25,000 bases of DNA from Takakia lepidozioides. Its lineage: Eukaryota; Streptophyta; Takakiopsida; Takakiales; Takakiaceae. The notes under the pieces are model-generated. The model made no database searches and had not been told where the DNA came from. It saw nothing but the letters and a program-made list of their open reading frames with translations. Below are positions 10,072 to 20,139 of this stretch, in pieces (the stretch's first letter is position 1; every line of letters starts with the position of its first letter). The position numbers were made by a program, and so were the translations under genes. The stretch spans positions 1 through 25,000 of the forward strand of contig JAKLZA010000045.1 in assembly GCA_030704615.1 (NCBI GenBank), written 5' to 3'.

Positions 10072-11775
10072 TGATTTTTGGTATGTCCCGAGGGACTATG
10101 TGGGTGCTGGTAGCCTTGTGCCTGCTGTTCCTTTCGTCTCCTTGGATGTTATGGGGCAAAGGAACAGGAGGCTTGCTTCTATAAAAATGTAGCATCTCAT
10201 CAGTTTTGAAAACAAGGTCCAAGTGATCTTGGAAAATTTGTAGAGGTTTCATGAGCGTTCGCTTGTAAATTTCATTGTACTGTACCAACAATTATTTGAT
10301 GCTCCCTAAATTTTCATCTGATCTGCAATGTCTACTATGGATTGAGATCCCCACTCCGAAATGACTTGACAACTGGACAGTGTAGGAGTACATTTTCTTT
10401 TCACACATAAAAGCAAGGTTGGAGGTGCAAAAGCAAAGGTTCTCTCATGCTACTTCTGACCATGCATAGGTCAGTTATAGAGTGTTTGCAGCCTTCATTT
10501 CAACTGGTAGAAAGGGGCTAACTGAGGGCGTGGGTGCGGTGCGGTTGGGGTATGTGATCCCCCAATTTCATGCTCTTTGTGTTTCCGGAATCTGCTGGAG
10601 TGTTTGGAACACAGCCTGCAATTTTGGTAGGGTTACTTGGGCAAAGGTCAAGGAATTTTACTAAGTTTGAGATCGGTTGATGCACTGTCTATTGAGATTC
10701 ACCTGCTCAGCTTATCAGGTGAGAGAATTTCGAGCTCTTATGAGGTCTCTTGTGCGGACTCTTTGGCACATCTGGAAATGTCGCTGCGATCATTTTTTCG
10801 CTCACACCTCTCCCAATGTGTCTGCTGTAAGTACTTTAAGATTATTGTGATCTACTAACTGAAGGGCATATTGAAGGCTTTGGGAGTTTTGTCTGCAGCT
10901 TTGCTTTGAGGTTCTGAAGGTAGAAGATTCAGTCTTATCAATGATTTTGACTCCATGTGGGGCTGACGCGGGATTCTTTCACCTAACGTTCTGACTCGAG
11001 AAAACTCTGAACTTACCAGCATTCCCACTCGAGGTTCCCCTAACCTTTGGTGGTCCCGGTTATATATAGTGTAAGATTCCGTTGGTTTTTGGGGTGATGC
11101 AGGTGACCGCTACAAATATCTCACAGCTCGCTGCTCTCTACCCGCTCGCTCTCAATCACAGAGAGATCAAGATTGGGAAACTTCAAACGTCTTCACTTTA
11201 GAATTTTGACATGAGGTCCGCCGTACTGTCACCCTTCCTTCTTCTATCAGACGAGTTCCCTTTTTCTTACAGTCCTATTTGCTCTACCAACGTACTTGCT
11301 TGTAGACGAGCTCAAGGCACCAAGAATGAGCGGACCCTGTACCGTCCGCGCCTAAATCCTATCCGCCCTTATTCATAGTCTAACCATATCAAGTCTAGAA
11401 TTGTACCACCTCTATCAGAAAATCAAAACTACCAACGAGGCACCCAATTGCCCTCCTCCAAGAATTGGTGGCTCTAATCATCTTGCCTGCAAATTCTTAG
11501 AAATATTCAGGCTAGAATCCCTACATAACAAACTTGAATGCATCAAAATAGGGGCGGATGGCCCAGGCTTTCTGAGTTGTCTCAGTCACCTGCAAGTTCC
11601 GGTCCACAGCAGCCCTTCGTTCCCTCTATTAAAGCAGCACGCTTGAGATCTGTATGGCCGTTCTGCACCGGTACTTCACCAGAGATCTTGTCAACAACCC
11701 ATTTTCACCCTACAAATGTAACAAGATTTCCTTGCTCAAGTCTCACAGTTTTTGTTCTGGAGAATGTTTCAAAGG
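10072..11775. other. Convergent intergenic region (3' sides of DCP2 and the GH3 gene)
   Basis: About 1.7 kb lies between the DCP2 stop codon and the end of the oppositely oriented GH3 reading frame. Both 3'UTRs should be here. I see no further gene: open frames in the region have no recognisable motifs and mostly mirror non-coding sequence. No clear canonical polyadenylation pair was identified for either gene. Confidence 0.5.
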
Positions 11776-14700
11776 CTATCTTGTTTTCGTGGTGTTCATG
11801 GTCAATCCAAATCCAAATGGGAAAAGCGGATCGTAGTGTTTGTCCCCGACGTTCATGGGTAGCTGGTCAACAGATCGGAACCATGTGTGAGGCAGCTTCC
11901 CTACGAAATCATAGTCCCCAAAAATCACATCAGCAATGCCATTGGCCTCACTGCCGGGGAGCCAAGCTGCAACAAGCGCGTCCATCAAGGGCAAATGGGG
12001 TTCCACCACCAGCGGCCTTCCAGAAACCAGTACTACTAAACACTTGACCGAGCCACAGACATTTTTGACGACCTCAATGCCTGGATGGGGGATGGTGAGG
12101 TTGAGGTTGTCACCCATTGTCTCTGCATAGGGTTCCTCTCCTATCACCACAACTGCATAGGCAAATCCTTTGTCCTTGGAAAATTCTCTGTTGGGAAATG
12201 GCTCGTACACTACTTCTGTTGAGTTGCTCACTGCCACTTTCAATGCCTTCCAAAATAGTTGCCATAGAAAAACCCATATCACCATTTCACGTGACTATTA
12301 CACATGACATGCATGTGCGTGTAAAATGGTGCTTTATAACGTCCGCGGAAAGCTCATAGAGCTTATGGGACAAAATGGAAAGAGAGAAAGAGAAAGGGCA
12401 CTTGGAGACAAAAGAGTCCGATAATGATATCGGAGACACTTGGAAGTTCAAGGATAAGCAAATGAAAAGAACGAGCAATCCTACCGAGTGTAGTGTTGCC
12501 CGAACTCCCTTGCCAAGTCATGGTCCATCCTCCACATTGCAAACCTATGTCATTCGCATGGAAGCCGACGACCAGAATCTTGTGTGCATCTCTATGCAGA
12601 GGTAACAATGGGGCTGACTTCGCAGTCTTCCCATTTTTCAGCAGCACGATGGACTTGCGCACAGCCTCCCGCGCGAGCACCCTATGTGACTGAGCACCAC
12701 CATGATAGAAATGCATTCAAATAACGTTGGTGTTAGGCGAGGAGTTGAGACAGGGTAGTCTAGAGCGAGAAATCTCGCAATCACAAAGATTAGCCGGGAT
12801 ACTGAACATTACAACCTCGATACAACAGCATCTGAGTAGCTAATTGCACTGTAAAAAGCAGCAAGTATGTGAGCGAGGATTACATGTTGCCCGATAAGAG
12901 ATGAGCGAAGCTTTCTGTCCGCAAGAGGCTTCTCAAAAAGACCCGTTTGGAGCTTGACTCGTAAGATGCGGCTAACAGCATCGTCAATCCGTGACATGGG
13001 TATATTGCCTAACCGAACTTCGAGCAGTAGATCCTCGATAAAGGTAGTATAACTCTGATTATTACATCACCTGTAGTGCCATTGAAAATTTCGGGCCGGT
13101 TCATAGAATCAGTGCATTGTGATATGAGAATTATAGATCTCCTAGATAGAAAGAGAGAGGACTTCGGAAGCTTGACTTCCAGCGATGTACAGAAACTTTA
13201 TAATCTGCACTTAAGGCCCTGGGCATTGGACAACGTATGCACAGCAAACCAAGAAGGAGAATCCATTTAGCAGTAACCTCGAGGGAGATAATGAATGCAT
13301 CAATTTTTAGGCTTACCATGTCAATGCCTGCATGAATTGACGTGAAGACAGAGTAGGTGTAGTTAGCATCGGGTGGAGTTGTGATTTTATCAATCCCATC
13401 GTAGTCTGAGATCGTAAACCCCTGCCACAACATGTAGCACCACAAACAAATCAAGACTAGGTCACATTATCAAGTGTGTCGATGCTGTAATTGTTGGAAG
13501 TCTTACATTAGCAAACTCCAGTGGCCCAGAACTGGATCAGAACACCTGCGAGCACGGTCTCACTAGCGAGGAATCGGATATAAATCCTCAGCTAGAATTC
13601 GCAGAGCACTTGTGGACACTGGTATTGTAGGAAAGTGGGAGAGGTCCTTCCTCCAGGTATCATTAGGTAGAGTAGACAAATCTTGGCATTGCAGGAAAAT
13701 CAGAAACACTCTAGGTCCTTATGCTCCCGGTATCATTAGCTACAGGTCTTGAGTTTAAATCTGTGCTTGTAACCAAAGCCAGAGATCGTGTAGCCATCTA
13801 TTGAACTGCTACATATGTGACTTGATTTAAGTCGTGCAGATCTTAGAAATTGTTCCATGAGATCATCTCTATCTAGAAACATTCAAGTACTTAGCCAATT
13901 GTCGACATTTGGGGTTTGCTTGAGATCTGCACAACAAACTACTTTGGAAGTCGTACCTTGAAGCCTATCTGGCCTTTAAGGACATCAGTAATGAGAAAGT
14001 GGTTGGCGTGCATCTTTATGCCGTTCCAGCTGGAGTAGGAAACCATAATAGTAGACACACCCTTGGCAACGGCATCGAAATAGGCCTTCATGTGGATGTC
14101 CACCAGGCCTTGGTAGCTAATCACTGTGTTATTCTCGTTGATGCCCTTCGTTGTGGCTCCATCTCCTACAAAATGCTTTGCGCAGGCAGCAACCTTGCGG
14201 CTTCTTGGGCCAACACATCCATCCCAGCCAGAGATGGATCATTGTGCGAGTGCTTATGCAGGTCTACATCGTGCTTGCATACTTCTAACATGTGTACATG
14301 TATGCGCATGTGTAAGTGATGGAGAATGCGGCAAAGGCCAGATAGATTTCAAACCACCATATAGACTTCGAGGTTTTTCAGAAAAGGTCCAACTGGAAAT
14401 TAACAATTAAACACTACATCAAGTAGGAAAGATCAGGAGAAGATCGCGCACCGGTTTTTCACATAAGGTCCTTTCCACCCCGCTGGAGCCTCACCCTGCA
14501 GTCCGTCAATGATTGAGGTCATGCTGCGAACCACTTCGGGGTTCTCGCTGTAGCTCTCGTAGCAGCGCCCCCACCTTGGGTCTCGAATACCTGCGCTCGA
14601 CCAAAGCACATAATTTGTAAACATTCATGAACAAATCCATCCTTCATTGCCAGTTTCACGCGAAACTCGTAAGGATATGCAAGAGATCTGACAGTGCTCA

Positions 14701-15016
14701 ATTCATAATTTAATGGTGTATTCATCTTGTTCCTGTTGTGCAATGATTGAGCACTACTGCACCCTACCCAAGAGAGCTCCAGGTGGACCTGACCTACAAT
14801 TCAGGGCTGTTCAAATCAGCAAATGTTTATTGACAAGCACTTCAGAAGATCTCGAAAAGTAATTTTGATCTCAAAAGGGCAGATCGTGCTGCATACCGCA
14901 ATGCAGGAGCAAACACAAGAGATTCCAGTTGCCCGAACCTCGAGGGCTGTGGCAGTCCCTATACGCTTGACCAATTCAGGCTCCCTGTACATAAGTGCAA
15001 CAGACAATCCAAGGTT
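11776..15016 (-). pseudogene. Glycoside hydrolase family 3 beta-D-glucan exohydrolase/beta-glucosidase, 5'-truncated and probably inactive
   Basis: Minus-strand exons follow barley-type beta-D-glucan exohydrolase, an apoplastic enzyme that trims glucose from wall glucans. Segments: 15016-14897 (ELVKRIGTATALEVRATGI), 14590-14452 ([15 protein letters not shown]), 14200-13957 ([26 protein letters not shown]), 13421-13317 (GFTISDYDGID, containing the nucleophile Asp), 13070-12884 (MSRIDDAVSRILRVK), 12689-12485 ([27 protein letters not shown]) and about 12255-11776 ([16 protein letters not shown] with the acid/base region, [37 protein letters not shown]). Damage: the N-terminal exons, with the expected GIDAVHGHNN block, are absent. 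Two compensating 1-nt shifts surround the FAP block near 14905-14925. The natural acceptor at 13071 leads into stops, although another acceptor at 13055 keeps frame. No AG is seen before the last exon, and a +1 shift separates TILE from ALKVAV near 12250. The C-terminal exon is intact to its stop. Confidence 0.85.
13621..13743. repeat. Imperfect tandem repeat inside a GH3 intron
   Basis: Two related segments, 13621-13670 and 13685-13743, share GG(T/C)ATTG(T/C)AGGAAA, AGGTCCTT and GGTATCATTAG in the same order. The repeat is local and has no evident function. Confidence 0.6.
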
Positions 15017-15184
15017 ACGTCGGGAGTGTCTGGAAGCAACATGCAACTACTGCAACCCGCAATTCTCACTCAGCAAAGATGGAGAATTTAAGGAGAAATC
15101 TGCTCAAATTGAAAGGAAGGACGAAAGCATGGATGATCCGACCTCCAGATTTGATATAGTCTATAATTTATTGAAGGAATAAGT

Positions 15185-15563
15185 TCAAGTATTATAATTA
15201 CTAATTGAAATAGATTTCCAAATCAAAAATCATAAATAAAATTTGAATTATTACGTCGTGGAGTAGCAAGTGGTTTCAACCACTTCCCATCAGTGAGGTG
15301 TCTCTAACCACTCATAATGTACCACTGCACCCGTCCACGTGGAATACTAAATTTATTAACTCAAATATATTATCAAATGAAAAATAATAAATAATAAATA
15401 AATTATTACACGTGGACTGCTGAGTGATTGAAACCACTTTGTGATGCCACCGTGGCATTTCATTGGGATTAACCACTGACAAGTGGTTACTAGTGGTTTA
15501 TAGAGTGGGAAAAGACAGTAGTGGTTAAGGGGCTAGTGGTTATTCCGCGTTTTTCTTATAGTG
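15185..15563 (-). mobile_element. CACTA (En/Spm-type) transposon end with subterminal repeats
   Basis: Read on the minus strand, the element begins at 15563 with CACTATAAGAAAAACGCG, the canonical form of a plant CACTA terminus. Inward from the end, AACCACT recurs several times (near 15540, 15524, 15504, 15490 and farther in), resembling the subterminal repeats bound by CACTA transposase. The interior is AT-rich and has two related units (about 15185-15335 and 15345-15490) sharing ATTATTAC, CGTGGA and AACCACTT. No second CACTA terminus was found, so the left limit is a guess and this may be a truncated, non-autonomous copy. It lies just beyond the point where the GH3 homology stops. Confidence 0.65.
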
Positions 15564-16617
15564 GCAAAGAGGAAGAGAAACATAAAGAAACGCGATAGAT
15601 AGGAGAAACATGAATAGACAAGACGAGAGGTGTGGCACTTAGATGTATGCACCAAGTGAGCTACATATACTTACGGAAGGTGAACCCTAAAGGTCTCCAC
15701 TAGTACCGGCAATCATTCCTAAATATAGTATTAGGGGATGAGCGTTGTTGGTGAGTAGGTGAGCGGTCAAATTTTTGTTGGTTATATGAGAATATAATGA
15801 GACCTACAAGTTTGGGAATTTTTTTAGGTTCGGAACCACTAAGTTTGCTTCGGCAATATGGTTTGGAAGTAGGTTCCGGATAGGTCCGGGATTGGGGGAT
15901 TGGTTTGTCGGCAAACCATACTACATATATTGTATAGCCTTTGTTAATCACCTAGATAAAATGAATGCAACAAAAAATTTATCTATACATATAACATATT
16001 TAGGAAGTATGTGTGTCTCTTTTATTCAAAAATTGGAGTTTGAACTTCTGAATCATACAAGAATGTAGATTTTCTCAAAGTTTACTGATCCGCAAGACTT
16101 GAGTGACTTGTTTTTTGAACCAAATGAAATGCAAATTCTATAATGCACAAATAACTTGGTGGGGTTTTCACTTACTGGTGTTCATTTCTCATTCCCTGGC
16201 TTGGATTGCATGAAACAGTGAATGTTTTACTTGAATCTGACCTGTATGTATCCACTTTGGCTAAACACGTTGCCTATAAACAAGCTGGTCTCTGCTACAC
16301 GTGATCTTCAGTACTTGAAAGACAAAACTTGCACACTACCAATCTCTTCAGACTAAACCATAGTTGTTCAACCTCTATGAATTTGTTGCTCAAGTTGAAG
16401 GTTCTAGCTGAACTTACAGTTGAAACAACTAAGTGGTATGTATGCTTCACTTAAAGAGCAAGATATCAATCAATGTGGTTTTTTCAAAAGAGCTCGCAAG
16501 AGGAATTTTAATTTCCTTCTCACAAGTATCTTGCTTTCTGATTTTCACTTGTGTTACAGCATGTTGGCATTTGAAATTGCTTTAAACCAAGATCATGTTG
16601 CTAGAAAATTGAAGTTA
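15564..16617. other. AT-rich region without a recognisable gene
   Basis: About 1 kb with no convincing coding sequence. Short open frames on either strand lack family motifs. Likely old repeat remnants, but I cannot name them. Confidence 0.4.
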
Positions 16618-16850
16618 ATTACACATACGATTAAAAAACGGAATGAAAAAAAAATCATGAGCACGCGAAACACAGTCCAACAAGTCTCAAAGTAATAGCA
16701 GATCCAACGGAATTCATTCAACGGGCCAAATCATTTTTGTTTTATTTCAAACTTTGTCAGTATGTTTGGGATACCCTCTCACAGGTCCTGCACTAGGTAT
16801 TCTTCATACGTACCACTCCCCCAGCACCAGGAGTTGTGTACCAAGCGTGT

Positions 16851-17055
16851 ATGCAACGTGCGTGCCAAATTTGGGAGCGAACAAAATTCATTTGGACCCA
16901 AAACCACAGTTTCTTCCCTGTTTTGCACTCTAAACTTGATTTGTGTTCTACTTCATGCACTCTTCATAGAGAGTTCTGCAATAGTGAGTGAAAAAAACAT
17001 TTTTTTTTTCGACATTTTTGGCGGGGGAGTAGAGGTGGGATGCTTGAAGCCGCAG
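16851..17055 (+). repeat. Direct repeat copy A (about 200 bp), partner at 17834-18053
   Basis: The block begins ATGCAACGTGCGTGCC and contains GGGAGCGAACAAAATTC, GATTTGTGTTCTACTTC, ATAGAGAGTTCTGCAA and GGCGGGGGAGTAG. It is repeated almost unchanged 983 bp downstream. Copy B carries an extra TTATTGGTCCAAA-type insertion near its end. Copy A lies within the TIR element; copy B starts a few bases outside its right end. Confidence 0.88.
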
Positions 17056-17340
17056 AACAAAATCGAGTCAAAAACAAAATCGATACGTGGCAGAAACCCC
17101 CAATCAAAGGCAGTGTAAACCTAATTATTGGCTTAAAATTCATTCAAATTCAATTAAATTCTCGAATGGGTTGAGGGCTGAGCGCGTCGATGGGGAGGCA
17201 AATGATTTGTTGTTCTGTTGTGTCTCCGCACATGTGTCGCACACATGTTCAAGCACATGCTGGCAAAAGATGGGCGTCAACCACATCCGTTCAATGGGTG
17301 CAATAGTCGTGCACGCATTGCAGGATTTTTTTTTTCCGCA

Positions 17341-17760
17341 ATGAACAAAAACTGGATGACAGGTGAACGCTTCATTGGCCCATCGAACAAATTTCAATTG
17401 ATCTCATACTACTCTGGGGCCTGTCAGATGGTACGTTGAACATGCTGGCCAAGTCTCGAAGCGAACGAAAGCCATTTGGATGGGAAACCATCCATTGGGC
17501 CATCAAACGAATTTCGTTTTATCTCATATTACTCTGGGACGTCTTAGATGGTACATTGAACATACCGGCCAAGTCTCAAAGCGATCCAAAATCATTTCGG
17601 TGGGCAACTATCCGTTGAGCCATCGAATGAATTTCGATTGATCTCATATTAGTCCGGGACCTGTGAGAGGGTGTCCTGAACGTACTGGCAAAGTTTGAAA
17701 GCAAACAAAAATGATTTGGATGGGCAACTCTCGTTGAATCTGCCATTACTCAGGGACCTG
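17341..17760 (+). repeat. 120-bp tandem repeat array (about 3.5 copies)
   Basis: Successive units starting at 17341, 17461, 17581 and a partial one at 17701 align with an exact 120-bp period. Diagnostic words recurring at each step are GGCC(A)CATCGAA, ATTTC..TT, ATCTCATA(C/T)TA and CTGG(C/A)..AAGT. The last copy is shortened by an internal loss and merges into the right terminal inverted repeat. The left terminal repeat holds part of the same unit in inverted orientation, which links the array to the element's ends. Confidence 0.85.
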
Positions 17761-17833
17761 TTGGACTGCGTTTCGCGAGCTCATGATTTTTTTTTTCATT
17801 CCGTTTTTTGAACCGTATGTGTAATGACTCCAT

Positions 17834-18053
17834 ATGCAACGTGCGTGCCAAATTTGGGAGCGAACAAAATTCATTTGGACCCAAAACCACAGTTTCTTCT
17901 ATATTTTGCACTCCAAACTTGATTTGTGTTCTACTTCATGCACTCTTCATAGAGAGTTCTGCAACAGTGAGCGAAGAGAACATTTTTTTTTTCAACATTT
18001 TTTATTGGTCCAAATTTTGGCGGGGGAGTAGTGGTGAGATACTTGAAGCCACA
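17834..18053 (+). repeat. Direct repeat copy B, partner of 16851-17055
   Basis: Same block as copy A, in the same orientation. It keeps GGGAGCGAACAAAATTC and GGCGGGGGAGTAG and is separated from the terminal inverted repeat end at 17825 by only about 8 bp. Confidence 0.88.
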
Positions 18054-18296
18054 GAAAGTGACTACTTGGCAAATGACATAGTAGTAGAAGCTGAAAGATG
18101 TGCTGGTGAATTTATTGTGTGGTGCTGTCCCCACAAATGCTCCGTCCTTATCATGAACACTATCTGCAAGATTTACATGGAGTAATTATAAGTGCCAAGT
18201 TCCTTGTACTTGTTCGTGATCAACAAACATCAATAGCTCTTAAATATGATACAGCCCTGCACCTACTGTATAACACAATGTACCAAATCTAATTTA

Positions 18297-19838
18297 TTAC
18301 AAACAAACTCCTACCATGATCCAGCTCAGTTGGGGAAATTCGCACGCCACACGTTGCAAGTGAAAGATATTAAAAAAAGAAGCCAAAGATTGATCAATGC
18401 CCAATCCACAAGCTTTGTTGACTTTGCAATGACTGTCTAGAAAGTCATGAAGGCACCAAGCCAACATCCAACTTGACAAATCGTTGGCATTGTTTCTTGA
18501 AGATATTGTGTATGCAACAGGGGTGCCATTCAGCCAAATGTCGAAGACCATAAGAGTATACATGGCATACTGCATACAAAGACGAAAATGTGCATTGTAA
18601 GTACTTTTGTTTTGAAAATAGGCAAAACATTTTACTGAAATTAATGACAAGAAATCACAGGAGGTGAACCCCGAACCCTGTAACCCCTTCTGTTCTCATT
18701 TTAGTATTATGTGATCCCCCATGTGGGCTATGCCATGATCCCCCGGAAGGAGACCATCCCTCCATCATTCCTCTCTATAACCCCCCAAGGCATGCATTTG
18801 CTAAGTTGTCTTCCCTTCTGCCGGCGCACCCCTCACTACGAATCACACAAGTACACGTCATGGTCCCAAAATGGTCCCAACATATACAGAGCAATATACA
18901 TAATGGAGTTTGGCCCATGTGTCTGGTCCCCTAATGGGCTGAGGCAGCCGTGGTGTCGAATTCGATAGGGGGATTAATAGGTCACTGGTGATGACCCAGT
19001 GTCGTGATCCCCTACACATCGGATAAAGCTATGCTCCCCCTGTGCCCCTGCTCTCCCTACTCCCCACTCAGTGACAGATGCTATGCTCTCATGCTCCCAA
19101 GAGTCCACGCCGTCAATTCACACACCTTGTGTTCATTGGTTCCAAAGGTTGCATCACAAGAGACGATTCGTTTGTCACCCATTTCGAACATTGTTTTTTT
19201 CTGAAATTATGTTTGAATGTCAATGGCAAATTTGAGGTCGACATTGCCGCGCCGTGTTCTTCCAACAGGGGCATCGGGCGTGTCCTCTCGATAGAAGAAA
19301 ACACTTTGGGGCTGGGCCTCCTTCCACATCTTCATATTGGTCCCCTCGTCCTTATGTCGCTTGAAAGTCTCACATGCAAGCTTGTCCATGATGTTTCTAA
19401 TGTCATGCTCAAGCACAACATCACAATGCGAATAAGCAGCATGCCATTACAAAGAACACACAGAGACCATCCAGAAACCACAGAGGTGAAGGCGGACTTT
19501 ATCACAAGAGAGCAACTATTGGCCCTTGGAGCTAAGAGCTCGCCTTCCTCATGCTTTCCCTTTTTAGGCACCGTTCTGTTGAAGTGAGCGGGAGCCTCTG
19601 CCCTTACTTCCTCCCCTCTCACAAAATCGTCAATCTTGCTCCAAGGAATGACCGCAACATCCATATTTACATGATGTCCACCTCCACTTGAAATAGTTGG
19701 AGTCATATAAGCGACCTGTGGTTGAAGGAACCATCCGGGGGGATTTGCAACGTGCCACGCATCTGTGATAGAAGGAATGACGTGCACAACTACGAACATC
19801 CAGTCATGATGCCCGGCACCTATGCAGGAACCGTACAC
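18297..19838 (-). pseudogene. Mutator-like (MULE) transposase, decayed, with one apparent intron
   Basis: Reading the minus strand, an N-terminal part with IPWSKIDDFVRGEEVRAEA (19838 to about 19480) is followed, after a frame change and probable internal loss, by DIRNIMDKLACETF, MWKEAQPQSVFFYRED and FAIDIQT. An in-frame TAA comes next, then the same frame continues FEMGDKRIVSCDATFGTNEHK. The CDATFGTN block carries the first catalytic Asp expected of MULE DDE transposases. A GT donor after NEHK (19126/19125) and a TGCAG acceptor (exon from 18569) join it in phase 0 to YAMYTLMVFDIWLNGTPVAY and TISSRNNANDLSSWM, exactly the order known in plant MULE proteins. The frame ends at 18297 without the later catalytic residues or a zinc finger. 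The intron (18570-19125) is C-rich with several GATCCCC words. One stop, a frameshift and missing parts indicate a non-functional copy. FAR1/FHY3-type host proteins share this ancestry but are unlikely here. Confidence 0.78.
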
Positions 19839-20139
19839 AGCAGCAAACTACACGCACAAGTGCAGCATACACGCGTGCAAAGATGATCAAATCTGTGAGC
19901 AGCCGGAAACCCTAAATTTCATACATCCACTCCGTTCATCTCGCAGACCAAAATGGCGGGAGACGTGAATGGCCGTTGGATGGGGGAGGATGACACAGAT
20001 GAACAGAATGATAGCCACGTGCAAACAGCCCTGACACTTGACACATGGAAGGGGGATGGCGGATGGGGGATCACGCCTGGTGGTGTGGGGGATGAACGGA
20101 GAGAAGACCGCCATGGGGGGGACGATCCCCTGTTCTGCC
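19839..20139. other. Flank of the MULE pseudogene, no gene seen
   Basis: No coding signal. AAACCCTAAA (19907-19916) is a plant telo-box-like word about 70 bp upstream of the first recognisable transposase frame. CACGTG at 20014-20019 is the first of the series that continues into the G-rich array. Confidence 0.35.

Larger units (their letters stand above)
16618..17825. mobile_element. Element with about 180-bp terminal inverted repeats (MULE/foldback-like, non-autonomous)
   Basis: The left arm 16618 to about 16795 and the right arm from about 17650 to 17825 are reverse complements with moderate divergence. Both ends read ATTACACATACG inward, followed by AAAAAACGGAATGAAAA, an A-run, ATCATGAGC, CGCGAAAC and CAGTCCAACA. 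They stay alignable to the word CCCTCTCACAGGTCC. The interior contains no transposase. It does hold a 120-bp tandem array on the right side and a 200-bp block that is repeated just outside the element. Long TIRs and subterminal tandem arrays are common in Mutator-like and foldback elements. I found no convincing target-site duplication (left flank TTGAAGTTA, right flank GACTCCATA), so the exact ends or the class remain open. Confidence 0.72.

Noticed and set aside
11538-12130. Plus-strand open frames of 64-169 codons opposite the GH3 C-terminal exon
   Set aside because: They are antisense shadows of the conserved GH3 coding sequence on the minus strand.
6672-15016. Functional gene cluster linking DCP2, the DJ-1 gene and the GH3 gene
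   Set aside because: The three products act in unrelated processes, the genes differ in orientation, and one is probably inactive. Ordinary plant gene order explains it.
14823-15182. Plus-strand open frame of 119 codons overlapping the GH3 5' end
   Set aside because: Its first half is antisense to the conserved ELVKRIG/ALEVRATGI block, and the rest lacks any motif.
17341-17760. Possible CRISPR-like or regularly spaced array
   Set aside because: The 120-bp units are directly adjacent with no unique spacers, and the context is eukaryotic.
19078-19587. Plus-strand open frame of 169 codons
   Set aside because: It is the antisense of the MULE transposase segments, whose conserved CDATFGTN and VFFYRED motifs read on the minus strand.
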